Assembly (NCBI RefSeq): GCF_003628435.1 | Contig: NZ_RBZN01000004.1 | Location: 1 to 64,000, forward strand | From: Ureibacillus endophyticus | Lineage (GTDB): Bacteria > Bacillota > Bacilli > Bacillales_A > Planococcaceae | Length of the DNA: 64,000 nucleotides | Direction of reading: 5' to 3' | Part shown: positions 10,229 to 20,099 of the stretch, in pieces | How positions within the stretch are numbered: position 1 is the stretch's first letter | Layout of the letters: each line of letters starts with the position of its first letter | The notes under the pieces: model-generated | Database searches by the model: none | What the model was told of the DNA's origin: nothing | Seen by the model: only the letters and a program-made list of their open reading frames with translations | Position numbers and translations under genes: made by a program

Positions 10229-10701
10229 GGAGGTTCTCCTTTTTCTATGCCTTAAAAGGCTAGTCGTAGCAAGGCTTTCGAATTATGAAATTGACTCAAT
10301 TAAATTAATAGGTACCGTCAGGTTTGACGCTTACTAAAAAATAACCAGTCACTACAAGCACTTAATCTTGTCTGCGACTGGTCTTTTTTTCTGCCCCGCT
10401 TGAAGCTGTTCAGTTAAGATTTTCTCTCAATCCCTAAGTGAACGCTTCTTTTTCGGAATGTTTGTCAAGAGCGATTGTCATCTCGTTCGAAGAGTAATTT
10501 TGAGCCTAATACTTTGTGATTTTCAGTTTTTCATAGAAGTTTTTACACTACCTTTATATTTAACATACTATAAAAATTTCCACATAAATAGAGCAAAATC
10601 TCTTTCATGTCAAATATAAAATTTCAATCAACCTACTGATTATAATTACCAAAATTCCCCTATAATTAAGAGGTGGTAAAATCGCCTGAGGAGGTAGTAA
10701 A
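10229..10701. other. Non-coding stretch between the IS and the VOC gene
   Basis: No supported gene is visible. It contains one terminator-like hairpin at 10344-10390. A TATAAT-like hexamer near 10660 and a GGAGG site serve the next gene. The rest is AT-rich and featureless to the eye. Confidence 0.5.
10344..10390 (+). terminator. Terminator-like hairpin
   Basis: ACCAGTC pairs with GACTGGT, with an inner CAAG/CTTG match, and is followed by a T run. No plus-strand gene ends nearby. It may be left from sequence lost when the IS inserted. Confidence 0.5.
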
Positions 10702-11097
10702 ATGAGCAGAATTATACATTTCGAAATACATGTGAATGATATTGAAAATGCTAAGAAATTTTATGGTGAAGTATTTGGTTGGACGTATCAAGATTATTCT
10801 GAATATGCGGGGATGCCGTACTTTGGAGTGGTTACCGGAAGTGACGAAGAACCAGGGATAAATGGTGCTCTAATGAAACGTCAAGGACCAGCTCCTGAAC
10901 CTGGCCAAGCTTTAAATGGCTATGTATGTACAATCGGTGTAGCGGATTATGATGCTACTGAACAAAAGATTCTTCAACAAGGTGGTAAAGTGGCGTTGCC
11001 TAAGTATGCACTACCAGGAATGGCATGGCAAGGTTATTATCTTGATACAGATGGCAATATTTTTGGAATTCATCAACCGGATCAGAATGCAAAGTAA
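10702..11097 (+). CDS. VOC-family (glyoxalase/bleomycin-resistance fold) protein
   Basis: 131 residues forming a single vicinal-oxygen-chelate module. The N-terminal motif is IHFEIHVNDIENAKKFYGEVFGW, and the C-terminal half has GYYLDTDGNIFGIHQ. These contain the usual metal-ligand positions (His early, Glu/His late), although the specific chemistry cannot be told. GAGGAGG lies 7-8 bases before the ATG. The gene is followed after about 90 bases by an alpha/beta hydrolase gene on the same strand. Small soluble VOC proteins of this type are usually annotated without a substrate. Confidence 0.85.
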   Translation: MSRIIHFEIHVNDIENAKKFYGEVFGWTYQDYSEYAGMPYFGVVTGSDEEPGINGALMKRQGPAPEPGQALNGYVCTIGVADYDATEQKILQQGGKVALPKYALPGMAWQGYYLDTDGNIFGIHQPDQNAK

Positions 11098-11188
11098 AAC
11101 GTTTTAGAGAAGTATATATGGGAATAATGTTTGTAGATGGATGTTAAGTACTCGTCCATCTATTTTTTATTAATGGAAGGAGACAAAT

Positions 11189-11920
11189 ATGCTTCAATAT
11201 ATAAGAAAAGGATCAGGGGAAGTTCTCGTTTTCATCCATGGATTTTTAGGAGCAAAGGAGATATTTAGCGAGGTTTTTGATGAACTATCATCTCATTATG
11301 ATTGTATTGCAGTAGACTTACCAGGTCATGGAGAAAGTAAGGTAGAAAAAGAAAGCTACTCTGTCTATGATTATGTAACAGCAGTAGCTGATGTTTTAGC
11401 ACATGAAGGCATTAAGGATGCGACTTGGCTTGGGCATTCCATGGGTGGATATATTGTGTTGGCCGCTATTGAAAAGGGAATTGCCCCTATCAATAGAGCA
11501 ATATTAGCATATTCCTCGGATTTAGCTGATACTGATGAGCAGATTAAAAAGCGCACAAATCAACAACAAGAAATTGCAGATAATGGGGTTGAGCACTTTG
11601 TAAATAATGTGTTAGGTGCGTTTTTTGGTGAAAACCCTAAAGTAGAGCATGTGAATTTTGCGCGGAACATTGCTTATAATGCGTCAGAAGAAGGGCTAGT
11701 GATGGCACTCGAAACAATGAAAAATCGACCTAATCAGCATAAATTAGTCGAGCAAGTTAAGTTTCCAGTTCTCGTCATTGAAGGTTCAGAGGATAATGTT
11801 GTAAAACCAATTGAAACGAGTAACCCAAATGTGAAAAAAGTAAAAACTAAAACAGGTCACCTAGGGATGCTGGAGGATTCACAAACCTTTATACAAACAA
11901 TCCGAGAATTTATGTCATAA
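11189..11920 (+). CDS. Alpha/beta-fold hydrolase
   Basis: A 243-residue soluble hydrolase. HGFLGAKE near residue 17 forms the oxyanion region, DLPGHGES follows, and the nucleophile elbow GHSMGG puts the catalytic serine at residue 84. EGSEDNVV carries the likely aspartate and TGHLGMLED the catalytic histidine. The length is normal for esterase/MenH-like members. GGAAGGAG lies just before the ATG. The substrate is unknown. The gene ends at a hairpin shared with the converging aminopeptidase gene. Confidence 0.88.
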   Translation: MLQYIRKGSGEVLVFIHGFLGAKEIFSEVFDELSSHYDCIAVDLPGHGESKVEKESYSVYDYVTAVADVLAHEGIKDATWLGHSMGGYIVLAAIEKGIAPINRAILAYSSDLADTDEQIKKRTNQQQEIADNGVEHFVNNVLGAFFGENPKVEHVNFARNIAYNASEEGLVMALETMKNRPNQHKLVEQVKFPVLVIEGSEDNVVKPIETSNPNVKKVKTKTGHLGMLEDSQTFIQTIREFMS

Positions 11921-11932
11921 AAGAAGCCACCT

Positions 11933-11954
11933 CCTCAGAAAAGGGGTGGCTTAA
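11933..11954. terminator. Bidirectional terminator
   Basis: AAGCCACC pairs with GGTGGCTT around CTCCTCAGAAAAGG. It lies between the convergent hydrolase and aminopeptidase genes. Confidence 0.7.
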
Positions 11955-11965
11955 TTCATTACAAT

Positions 11966-13207
11966 TTAGATAGCCCAATCACCGTTACGGAAGATTGGAA
12001 CTACTGTACCATCTTGTTTAATACCGTCAATATTCATTTCAGCTGAGCCAATCATGAAATCTACGTGTACTGTTGATGTGTTCATACCATTTTCACGTAA
12101 TTCTTCTGGGCTCATTTTTGTGCCACCTTGTATAGTAGTAGGGTAAGCAGAACCGATTGCGATATGGTTTGATGCGTTTTCATCAAATAGCGTATTAAAG
12201 AAAGTAATGCCAGATTGAGAAATTGGGGATGGATCTGGAACAAGTGCGATTTCACCAAGACCCGTACCACCTTCATTGTCAAATACTAATTTTTTAATCG
12301 CTTCATCGCCTTTTTCAGCCGAAATATCAACAATTTTTCCATCTTTAAAATGAACTTCAATTCCTTCAACTAAAGTTCCAGCATAACTTAGTGGTTTAGT
12401 GCTACGAACGACACCATCCATGCGACGTGTATCAGGAGCTGTAAATACTTCTTCAGTTGGCATATTGGCAATAAACTCTTCACCTTTTGGATTATAACTT
12501 TCCGCGCATACCCAAATATGATTTTTAGGTAATCCTAAAGTTAAATCTGTACCTGGTGCTGTATAGTGTAGTGCATCAAATTGGATTTCATTTAGTTTAT
12601 TGGCCTTTTCATTTAATGTTTGTTTATGAAGATCCCACGCTGCAACTGGGTCTTCTTCATATACACGACAAGTTTTGAAGATTTGATCCCATAGTGCATC
12701 TACTTGTTCTTCTGAAGTTGCAAGGTGAGGGAATACTTTTGCCGCCCATCCAGCACCGGCAGCAGCAGCTACTGTCCATTTTAAATCATCATTTTGAGTT
12801 GCTTTACGTTGTACATGGAATGCCTTACCGAAAGCACTTTGATAAGCACCAATCTTAGCAGGGTCTACTTCATTTAATAGACCTGGGTCACTTGAAATGA
12901 TCGAAAGTCGGCTCACACGATGGTTTAGTACGTGGTCTTCTGACTCATCAATTTCATACTGTGGAATATCTGTTAATACTTCTGTTGGTTGATTTAAATA
13001 ATGTAATCTTGTAATCTCATCATCAGACCATTTGATAATTACTTTTTCTGCACCTAATGCATAGGCTTCTTTTGTAATTAAACGTGCTAAAGGGGCTTGA
13101 TCAACTGTGATTGTCATCTTTACCCAATCGCCTTTTTGTACATTTATACCTTTTGCTACTAATAGTCTTGCATACTTTTGTAAGTTTTCTTCAAAATTAG
13201 CTAACAT
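11966..13207 (-). CDS. ampS: M29-family aminopeptidase (AmpS/AmpT type)
   Basis: A 413-residue cytoplasmic metallo-aminopeptidase that removes N-terminal residues from peptides. Family landmarks include the N-terminal YARLLVAKGINVQKGDWV, ANMPTEEVFTAPDTRRMDG, the metal-binding GTGLGEIALVPDPSPIS, and FDENASNHIAIGSAYP near the end. The length is typical. GGAGG lies about 8 bases before the ATG. The gene stands alone on the minus strand and converges on the hydrolase gene. Confidence 0.93.
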   Translation of the reverse strand: MLANFEENLQKYARLLVAKGINVQKGDWVKMTITVDQAPLARLITKEAYALGAEKVIIKWSDDEITRLHYLNQPTEVLTDIPQYEIDESEDHVLNHRVSRLSIISSDPGLLNEVDPAKIGAYQSAFGKAFHVQRKATQNDDLKWTVAAAAGAGWAAKVFPHLATSEEQVDALWDQIFKTCRVYEEDPVAAWDLHKQTLNEKANKLNEIQFDALHYTAPGTDLTLGLPKNHIWVCAESYNPKGEEFIANMPTEEVFTAPDTRRMDGVVRSTKPLSYAGTLVEGIEVHFKDGKIVDISAEKGDEAIKKLVFDNEGGTGLGEIALVPDPSPISQSGITFFNTLFDENASNHIAIGSAYPTTIQGGTKMSPEELRENGMNTSTVHVDFMIGSAEMNIDGIKQDGTVVPIFRNGDWAI

Positions 13208-13281
13208 GTGAGCACCTCCAAGTTTTACTGGTTCATTTATCTATATTAGCATAATTGTAGAAAAATTGATGTTGTAAAACT

Positions 13282-13818
13282 TCATTTTGTAAAACGATTT
13301 GCATAGCTACTAGCAACAAAGGATTCAGGTTTTATTTTTGGTTCCACCCCTATTGATTCTAATCGAGCTACCATTTCTTTTACAAAGACCCGAGTTTTAT
13401 TTCGCTTTCCAGACCCTATATCAATATGTCCTTCAATGGTGAAATTCGCACCATTATAAATGTATGGTAAAACAATATTAATTAATTGCTCTTTATGTTC
13501 AGTTGTAAATAGTGAAACGACTTCTTCGGTTAAAGTTGTTTCATAGGAAATCCGTTCATGCAAATTTAGCATTTTCCGAGGGACTATAACTTTTCGAATA
13601 CAAGCCCAAACGCCCCTTCTTTCTTGTTGAATCACAATACCGGTAATGAATTTCGTATATTGGTTGAAAACTTGCGAATCTGTGCCAAACATTAACCGAA
13701 ATTTACCTGAGGGTTCTTTCTTCATAAAGTTAGTTATATGTTGGAAAACTTCATCGAAGGACATGTTCTTTTGACTTAAATTCTGAAAGGTGACACTATT
13801 CTCCTTGGTGTTTTCCAT
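13282..13818 (-). CDS. ykuK: YkuK-family RNase H-like protein
   Basis: 178 residues from the ATG at 13818, chosen because AAGGAAGG lies about 5 bases upstream; a longer frame begins at 13863 with no good site. FRLMFGTDSQVFNQYTKF near the start and the EGHIDIGSGKRNKTRVFVKE segment match the DUF458/YkuK family, which has an RNase H-like fold. In B. subtilis ykuK has no firmly assigned reaction. No partner gene is adjacent. Confidence 0.82.
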   Translation of the reverse strand: MENTKENSVTFQNLSQKNMSFDEVFQHITNFMKKEPSGKFRLMFGTDSQVFNQYTKFITGIVIQQERRGVWACIRKVIVPRKMLNLHERISYETTLTEEVVSLFTTEHKEQLINIVLPYIYNGANFTIEGHIDIGSGKRNKTRVFVKEMVARLESIGVEPKIKPESFVASSYANRFTK

Positions 13819-13935
13819 TACACCTTCCTTTCTCATGTTAATTTGTTTATACATTATATTCAATTAATCTTAAAAATAGATTCTAAAAAAGTTCCGTCTG
13901 AGAAGTCCTTTTGCAATAGTGGATTTTAAATACGA

Positions 13936-13975
13936 AAGGCTGTGTTAAAAGTCATTTAACCTTTAACACAGCCTC
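13936..13975 (-). terminator. Terminator of sstT
   Basis: AGGCTGTGTTAAA pairs with TTTAACACAGCCT around a 12-base loop, just past the sstT stop on the minus strand. Confidence 0.75.
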
Positions 13976-13987
13976 TTAATCGTTATA

Positions 13988-15202
13988 CTATTTTGCTTCT
14001 TTACGTTTTTTCGCGATATCTGCAGTCGCTGTAAATAGAACGTCTGAAGAAGAGTTAAGTGCTGTTTCACAAGAGTCTTGTAAAACTCCAATAATGAATC
14101 CAACACCAACAACTTGCATCGCAATGTCGTTTGAAATTCCAAATAAACTACAAGCAAGTGGAATTAATAATAGAGATCCACCAGCTACACCAGATGCGCC
14201 CGCTGCAGAAACAGCAGAGAGTACCATTAAAATGATAGCTGTCCATATATCTACTTCAATTCCTAACGTATGTGCAGCAGATAAAGTTAACACTGAAATT
14301 GTAACTGCGGCACCTGCCATATTAATCGTAGCACCTAAAGGAATTGACACGGAATATGTATCTTCATCCAGACCCAATTTCTTACATAATGTAAGGTTCA
14401 CAGGAATATTCGCAGCTGAACTACGAGTAAAGAATGCTGTAATTCCACTTTCTCTTAATGTTCTTAACACAAGTGGATATGGATTTGAACGTGTATAGAT
14501 AAAAGTAATGATTGGATTGACCACTAACGCTACAAAGAACATACAACCAAGTAAAAGTGTAAGAAGTTGTCCATATTCAAGTAATGAATCAAGACCATTT
14601 GTTGCGATAGCATCAAACACTAGTCCCATAATACCTAGTGGAGCTAAATCAATTACCCATTTAACGATTTGTGTAATAGCATCAGATAAATTTGAAATAG
14701 CTGTCTTTGTTGTATCTGCTGCTTTCTTTAAAACTAAGCCAAGTAAAATTGCCCATGTTAAGATGCCGATATAGTTTGCATTCATTAAGGCGTTCACTGG
14801 GTTATCAACAATTTTAAATAAAAGTGTTTTAAGTACTTCCGCTATTCCGCCAGGTGGTGCTAAATCTTCTACACCTGAAGTAAGTGTTAATGAAACAGGG
14901 AATAGGAAGCTGGCAACAACACCAACTACCCCAGCTAATAATGTACCGATTGCATAAAGTCCTAAAATACTTTTCATGTTTGTCTTTTTGCCACTCTTAT
15001 GGTTAGAGATAGCATTTGTTACTAATATTAATACTAAAATTGGTGCTACGGCTTTTAAAGCACCTACGAATAATGAACCAAAAATAGAAACCCATGCAAC
15101 TGAATCAGGAATTGTAACGGCTAATACCACCCCAACAACAATCCCTATCAAAATCCTAAGTACTAAACTAATTTGATTCCATTTTAGTATAATGTTTCTC
15201 AT
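13988..15202 (-). CDS. sstT: Sodium/serine-threonine symporter SstT
   Basis: A 404-residue dicarboxylate/amino-acid:cation symporter family protein that imports serine and threonine with Na+. It has 8-9 hydrophobic segments. The re-entrant and substrate regions show [16 protein letters not shown], a serine-rich hairpin, then [10 protein letters not shown] and the C-terminal [17 protein letters not shown]. The serine-rich motif and length are those of SstT rather than glutamate transporters. GGAGG lies upstream of the ATG. It is a single gene with its own terminator. Confidence 0.92.
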   Translation of the reverse strand: MRNIILKWNQISLVLRILIGIVVGVVLAVTIPDSVAWVSIFGSLFVGALKAVAPILVLILVTNAISNHKSGKKTNMKSILGLYAIGTLLAGVVGVVASFLFPVSLTLTSGVEDLAPPGGIAEVLKTLLFKIVDNPVNALMNANYIGILTWAILLGLVLKKAADTTKTAISNLSDAITQIVKWVIDLAPLGIMGLVFDAIATNGLDSLLEYGQLLTLLLGCMFFVALVVNPIITFIYTRSNPYPLVLRTLRESGITAFFTRSSAANIPVNLTLCKKLGLDEDTYSVSIPLGATINMAGAAVTISVLTLSAAHTLGIEVDIWTAIILMVLSAVSAAGASGVAGGSLLLIPLACSLFGISNDIAMQVVGVGFIIGVLQDSCETALNSSSDVLFTATADIAKKRKEAK

Positions 15203-15400
15203 GTTCTCCCTCCGATGTTAACCTGACATATACTGGTTGAGCGTACAATTGTATTACTGTGATGGACATTAGTTTATCATGGATATGTTAATTAGGGAAT
15301 ATCTATCGAATAATTTTTATTTTCTGAAAATAATATTTTCCATAAATTAGTATGTTAAGTTAATAACATCTAAATGTAATCTCAGCAGAAGCATTAGAAA

Positions 15401-15427
15401 AGGCTGTGCAACTTTACTGCACAGCCT
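15401..15427 (-). terminator. Terminator of the alaR-alaT operon
   Basis: AGGCTGTGCA pairs with TGCACAGCCT around a 7-base loop. On the minus strand it is followed by TTTTC. The stem resembles the one after sstT. Confidence 0.75.
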
Positions 15428-15437
15428 CTATATCAAT

Positions 15438-16607
15438 TTATAGGTTCTCTATAAAATGTTTTATTCTCTTAATAGCTTCTTGTAACTGTTCTAATGAAGT
15501 TGCATAAGAACAACGGATATGACCTTCTCCACTTTCACCGAAAACGTCTCCAGGTACTACAGCTACCCCTTCTTTCAGTAATAACTGTTCAGCAAATTCT
15601 TGAGAGCTTAGTCCAGTAGATTTAATAGATGGGAATGCATAGAAAGCACCACCAGGGTTATGACATTCTAATCCAATTTCATTGAACGATTGTACAATGT
15701 AATTTCTACGGCGGCGGTAACTTTTAATCATTTCATCTACTTCTGGTCGACCATTTTTTAGTGCCTCAATTGCAGCATATTGCGCCATTGTTGAAGCACA
15801 CATTAAAGCATATTGATGAACTTTCAGCATTGCATTTGAGATTTCAGGAGGTGAACAAACAAATCCAAGTCTCCAACCTGTCATGGCAAAACCTTTTGAG
15901 AAACCTGATACTAAAATTGTACGTTCTTTCATTCCTTCAATTGCTGCCATACTTGTGTATTCTTCGTCATAAGCTAGTTCTGCATAAATTTCATCGGCAA
16001 TAATGAGTAAATCATATTTTTTTGCTAGATTTGCAATTTCTTCAAGTTCATGTTTACTAAGCATTGTGCCAGTTGGGTTATTTGGAGAACATAACATGAT
16101 TGCCTTTGTTTTATCTGTAATGACTGCTTCTAGTTGATCTGGTTGAATTTTAAAATCATTTTCTTTTGATGCTTGTACTTGAACTGCCACACCGCCAGCA
16201 AGTTCTACCATTGGAACGTAGGCAACGAAACATGGCTCAACGACAATTACTTCATCACCTGGATCTAAGATTGTTCTCATTGCAATATCGATGGCAGAGC
16301 TTGCACCTACAGTAACAATGATTTCTTCTTTAGGTGAATATTCTACATTGAATTGGTTTTTCATATAATAGGCGATTTCTTGACGTAGCTCGAGTAAACC
16401 AGCATTTGGTGTATAAGAAGTGTATCCTTGTTCCAATGAATTAATTGCTGATTCACGTACATGCCAAGGAGTAACGAAGTCAGGTTCACCTACACCTAAA
16501 GAAATAACCCCTTCCATGCCTGCAGCTAAATCAAAAAAGCGGCGAATGCCTGATGGTTTTAGTTCGTTTACAAGTTTTGAAACATATTTACTTTTTGTTG
16601 ATTCCAT
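15438..16607 (-). CDS. alaT: Class I aminotransferase, probable alanine transaminase AlaT
   Basis: A 389-residue PLP-dependent aminotransferase. The motifs LGVGEPDF, CSPNNPTGT, IADEIYAEL and SGFSKGFAMTGWRLGF are visible; the last carries the PLP-binding lysine, and RCSYATS carries the substrate-binding arginine. It starts one base inside the stop of the upstream Lrp-type regulator (TAATG), so the two are translationally coupled. The same regulator/aminotransferase pair in B. subtilis is yugG-yugH (alaR-alaT). The exact amino-donor preference is inferred from that synteny. Confidence 0.85.
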   Translation of the reverse strand: MESTKSKYVSKLVNELKPSGIRRFFDLAAGMEGVISLGVGEPDFVTPWHVRESAINSLEQGYTSYTPNAGLLELRQEIAYYMKNQFNVEYSPKEEIIVTVGASSAIDIAMRTILDPGDEVIVVEPCFVAYVPMVELAGGVAVQVQASKENDFKIQPDQLEAVITDKTKAIMLCSPNNPTGTMLSKHELEEIANLAKKYDLLIIADEIYAELAYDEEYTSMAAIEGMKERTILVSGFSKGFAMTGWRLGFVCSPPEISNAMLKVHQYALMCASTMAQYAAIEALKNGRPEVDEMIKSYRRRRNYIVQSFNEIGLECHNPGGAFYAFPSIKSTGLSSQEFAEQLLLKEGVAVVPGDVFGESGEGHIRCSYATSLEQLQEAIKRIKHFIENL

Positions 16608-17107
16608 TATGGTGACACCACAATTCTTTTGTCTTTGTTATCTGGTTCAAAAATGATTCCATCATGTTTGTACTTTTTAAGAATGAAATGAGTTGTTGTA
16701 GAAAGTACTGAATCAAGTGTTGAAAGTTTTTGGGATACAAAGTTTGCTACTTCGTTCATTGATTTCGCTTCCACAATAACAGATAAGTCATAAGTACCTG
16801 ACATTAAATAAACTGAATTTACTTCGTCAAAACGATAGATACGTTCAGCAATATCATCAAAGCCAACACCACGCTTAGGCGTTACTTTTACATCAATCAT
16901 CGCGCGAACGCCTGGGTGCTCCTCAACTTTTGTCCAGTCCACAATTGAGATATATTTCACAATTACTTTGTTTTCTTCAAGTCTTTTAATGGACTCTTTT
17001 GTTTCTTCCACGCTTAGAGCAACCATCTTTGCAATATCTTCTACTGCAACACGTGAGTCTTTTTCTAGAATCTCAACTATTTCCATTTCTTTTGCAGTTA
17101 ATTTCAA
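16607..17107 (-). CDS. alaR: Lrp/AsnC-family regulator, probable AlaR
   Basis: A 166-residue transcription factor. The N-terminal winged helix (residues about 1-50: LTAKEMEIVEILEKDSRVAVEDIAKMV) is followed by a RAM ligand-binding domain with GVGFDDIAERI and LMSGTYDLSVIVEA. The start is TTG at 17107, with GGAGG 9 bases upstream. It is directly coupled to the aminotransferase gene, as in B. subtilis alaR-alaT, so it probably senses alanine or a related amino acid and controls its own operon. Confidence 0.88.
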   Translation of the reverse strand: MKLTAKEMEIVEILEKDSRVAVEDIAKMVALSVEETKESIKRLEENKVIVKYISIVDWTKVEEHPGVRAMIDVKVTPKRGVGFDDIAERIYRFDEVNSVYLMSGTYDLSVIVEAKSMNEVANFVSQKLSTLDSVLSTTTHFILKKYKHDGIIFEPDNKDKRIVVSP

Positions 17108-17350
17108 CTTAAAAGACCTCCAAATAAGTATTTATTTTTTATAGCCAAAACTAGCGCCATTTCTATGATTGTAACTGTGTTTTTTTAGGAGCTCAAGATG
17201 TTTTCTAAGAAATTGAGAATTGTCGAATTTTGAAGTAAAAAACAATCCGTTACTAGAAAGAAATTGATAGTTAAGAAATCAATTTATGAGCTAGTAGTTA
17301 CTTTTAATTAATATCTTAATTTTTACAATATTTAATACAATTAAAATTGT

Positions 17351-17400
17351 TTTTTATTGAATTTACAAAAGCTTTACAAAGACCCCGAAGTAAATTTACA
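17351..17400 (+). promoter_or_regulatory. Pho box (PhoP binding repeats) of the pst operon
   Basis: TTTACA occurs at 17362, 17373 and 17395 with strict 11-base periodicity. The degenerate CCCGAA at 17384 and TTTTTA at 17351 complete the ladder. This matches the TT(A/T/C)ACA tandem pattern bound by PhoP. It lies 70-120 bases before pstS. A TATTCT near 17409 could be the -10. The rest of the 364-base gap shows nothing else. Confidence 0.85.
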
Positions 17401-17471
17401 CTGCGAGTTTATTCTACAGGTAAGACAAAATACGACATAAAGTTTCAAACGAATACTCTCGGAGGTAACGA

Positions 17472-18314
17472 ATGAACATTTTAACAAAAGTCAAAATGGG
17501 GTTATTGATGCTTTCTTTGTTAGCTGTATTATCAGCATGTTCTAGTAATGGTGATAGTCAAACACAGGCATCTGATGGTGATGGATCAACAATCGCTATT
17601 TCCGGATCAACATCAGTAGGACCGCTTGCAGAAAAATTAGCAGCAAAATATACAGAGCAAGATAATTCAAACATTGAAATAAATCAAATTGGTTCATCAG
17701 CGGGAATTACAAATGCCATTAATGGCGTGTCAGAAATTGGCATGTCCTCGAGGGATTTAAAAGAAGAAGAACAAGCTAGTGGATTACAAGAAGTGGTAAT
17801 TGCATACGATGGAATTGTTGTCGTAACACATCCATCTAATAAGGTAAAAAATCTTTCGTTAGAGCAAGTGAAACAAATCTTCACAGGTGAAGTGACGAAC
17901 TGGAAAGAGCTAGGTGGAGATGATTTGGAAATCGTCGTTGTATCTCGTGAGGATGGTTCAGGTTCTCGTGACGCTTTCCAAGAAATTGTTGAGTATAGTT
18001 CGGGTGAATTAGTAAAAAGTTCAATTATCGCCAGTGGAAACGGAAATATAAAAACAACAGTTGCTAACAATAAACATGCGGTTGGATTTATTTCATTTGA
18101 GTATATCGATGAAACCATTTCAACCATTGATATAGATGGTGTAAAAGCAACAGCCGAAAATGTTTTAGCGCAAAAATATAGATTATCAAGACCTTTCTTA
18201 TTTGTTTATAAAGAAGGGGAATTAACGGAAGCTGGTCAGAAATTTATAGATTTTATTTTAAGTGAAGATGGACAACTAATAGCAGCGGAAGCAGGAGCTA
18301 TCCCAGTAAAGTAA
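17472..18314 (+). CDS. pstS: Phosphate-binding lipoprotein PstS
   Basis: A 280-residue extracellular phosphate receptor that delivers phosphate to PstCAB. The signal peptide ends in LSAC, with lipidated cysteine at residue 23. Phosphate-binding motifs are ISGSTSVGPL near residue 42 and SREDGSGSRDAF near 158. GGAGG is 6 bases before the ATG. It is the first gene of pstSCAB-phoU, under the PhoP repeats just upstream. Confidence 0.95.
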   Translation: MNILTKVKMGLLMLSLLAVLSACSSNGDSQTQASDGDGSTIAISGSTSVGPLAEKLAAKYTEQDNSNIEINQIGSSAGITNAINGVSEIGMSSRDLKEEEQASGLQEVVIAYDGIVVVTHPSNKVKNLSLEQVKQIFTGEVTNWKELGGDDLEIVVVSREDGSGSRDAFQEIVEYSSGELVKSSIIASGNGNIKTTVANNKHAVGFISFEYIDETISTIDIDGVKATAENVLAQKYRLSRPFLFVYKEGELTEAGQKFIDFILSEDGQLIAAEAGAIPVK

Positions 18315-18353
18315 GAAGTCACTAAACTTTTATAAAACTTGGAGGAAATAAGA

Positions 18354-19259
18354 GTGTCTATCCAAACAAACAGCGTAGAAATTGGTAAGTCGAATAAACG
18401 AAAGTATCTTTTAGAGAAAATATCATCAAAACTTTTCTTGATATGTGCACTTCTCTCTGTCATCAGTTTATTGTTAATTATCGGATTTGTATTTTATAAA
18501 GGGTCACATCCTTTTATCGTTGAGGGTTATAGTTTTATAGATTTTATTTTTGGGACGGATTGGGTACCGAGTGAAGATAAGTTCGGTATTTTCCCAATGA
18601 TTGTTGCTTCAATTTTAGCAACAATCGGAGCGTTAATCATAGGTGTTCCGGTTGGCTTATTTACGGCAATTTTCTTAGCCGAAATAGCATCTAAAAGATT
18701 AGCAAAAATCATTTCTCCAGCAATACAGCTTTTAGCAGGTATTCCATCCGTATTATACGGTGTATTTGGATTAGCAATAATTGTGCCGTTTTTACAAAAT
18801 ACTTTTGGATTAGTCAAGGGGCAAAGTTTATTAGCAGTCATACTTGTGCTTGCTATCATGATGTTACCAACAATCGTGACCGTTGCAGAAACAGCAATTC
18901 GTGCAGTCCCTAACACTTACCGGGAAGGTTCGTTAGCACTTGGGGTATCACAAATTGGTACCATCTTTAAAGTAGTTGTACCTGCAGCTAAATCAGGAAT
19001 TATGACAGCCATTGTATTAGGTCTAGGCCGCGCAATAGGTGAAACGATGGCGGTAATTCTAGTAGCAGGTAACAGTTTAATTGTACCAACAAGTTTAACA
19101 GACAGCGTGCGCCCATTAACAACGAATATTGCCCTAGAAATGGGTTATGCAGCAGGAACACACCAAGAGATGTTATTTGCGACAGGGATTGTTCTATTCT
19201 CGTTTATCTTAATCTTAAATTTTGTTTTAGCCAAAATCAGTGCGAAGGGTGGTAACTAA
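18354..19259 (+). CDS. pstC: Phosphate ABC transporter permease PstC
   Basis: 301 residues from GTG at 18354. The frame can be opened at TTG 18339, but that codon overlaps GGAGGA, which is the ribosome-binding site. Six membrane segments are visible. The permease loop is seen in [20 protein letters not shown], and a second family motif in GRAIGETMAVILVAGNS. It pairs with PstA to form the channel. It ends immediately before pstA. Confidence 0.95.
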   Translation: MSIQTNSVEIGKSNKRKYLLEKISSKLFLICALLSVISLLLIIGFVFYKGSHPFIVEGYSFIDFIFGTDWVPSEDKFGIFPMIVASILATIGALIIGVPVGLFTAIFLAEIASKRLAKIISPAIQLLAGIPSVLYGVFGLAIIVPFLQNTFGLVKGQSLLAVILVLAIMMLPTIVTVAETAIRAVPNTYREGSLALGVSQIGTIFKVVVPAAKSGIMTAIVLGLGRAIGETMAVILVAGNSLIVPTSLTDSVRPLTTNIALEMGYAAGTHQEMLFATGIVLFSFILILNFVLAKISAKGGN

Positions 19260-19260
19260 G

Positions 19261-20088
19261 TTGAGACAACTGAAGGATAGCGTATTACGTGGGTTATTAT
19301 GGCTTTCAGTTTTTCTTTCTGTTGCCGTTCTCGTGATGATTGTTGGATTTATCTTTATAAAGGGTATGAATTTGATCAGTTTTGAGTTTATTTTTGGCGA
19401 TTATTCACCTACTGGAGGTGGAGGAATCTGGCCGATGATTGTTACGACGATTTATACAATTGTCATCTCATTAGTCATTGCAACGCCAATCGGAATACTC
19501 GCAGCATTGTATCTACAAGAATATGCAAAACAAGGTCGTTTAGTAAAAGTAATTCGTTTTGCGACAGAAAGTTTAACAGGAATTCCATCGATTATTTATG
19601 GATTATTTGGAGCGGTGTTCTTTGTTACAACGTTAAAAATGGGGATGTCCATTATCGCTGCATCCTTAACATTAACAATCATTGTTTTACCGGTAATTAT
19701 TAGAACAACGGAAGAAGCATTAAAAACAGTGCCTCAATCTTATCGTGAAGGTTCATTAGCATTAGGAACAACAAAGCTACAAACTTTGTATAAAGTCATT
19801 TTGCCGAGTGCAATGCCAGGAATTTTATCTGGGATTATCCTTTCCATTGGACGTATTGTCGGAGAATCGGCTGCAATTTTCTTAACAGCAGGTACTGTGG
19901 CGGCTTTACCAGAAAGTTTATTTTCATCAGCTCGAACGTTAACGGTTCACTCCTATTTAGTGACACAAGAGTCGGGTGATATCGAATTAGCTGCTGCAGT
20001 TGGGATTGTTTTAATAGTGATTATTTTAGGGATTAATATTTCAGCGACTTTGATTTCGAAAAAACTTAACAAAGCAACCAATAAATAA
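19261..20088 (+). CDS. pstA: Phosphate ABC transporter permease PstA
   Basis: 275 residues from TTG at 19261, chosen because AAGGGTGG lies 7-8 bases before it. A GTG at 19240 would put the start inside pstC with no site. Membrane helices and the coupling loop [20 protein letters not shown] are clear, as is [15 protein letters not shown]. It starts two bases after the pstC stop, so translation is likely coupled. Confidence 0.94.
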   Translation: MRQLKDSVLRGLLWLSVFLSVAVLVMIVGFIFIKGMNLISFEFIFGDYSPTGGGGIWPMIVTTIYTIVISLVIATPIGILAALYLQEYAKQGRLVKVIRFATESLTGIPSIIYGLFGAVFFVTTLKMGMSIIAASLTLTIIVLPVIIRTTEEALKTVPQSYREGSLALGTTKLQTLYKVILPSAMPGILSGIILSIGRIVGESAAIFLTAGTVAALPESLFSSARTLTVHSYLVTQESGDIELAAAVGIVLIVIILGINISATLISKKLNKATNK

Positions 20089-20099
20089 GGAGGGCATTT

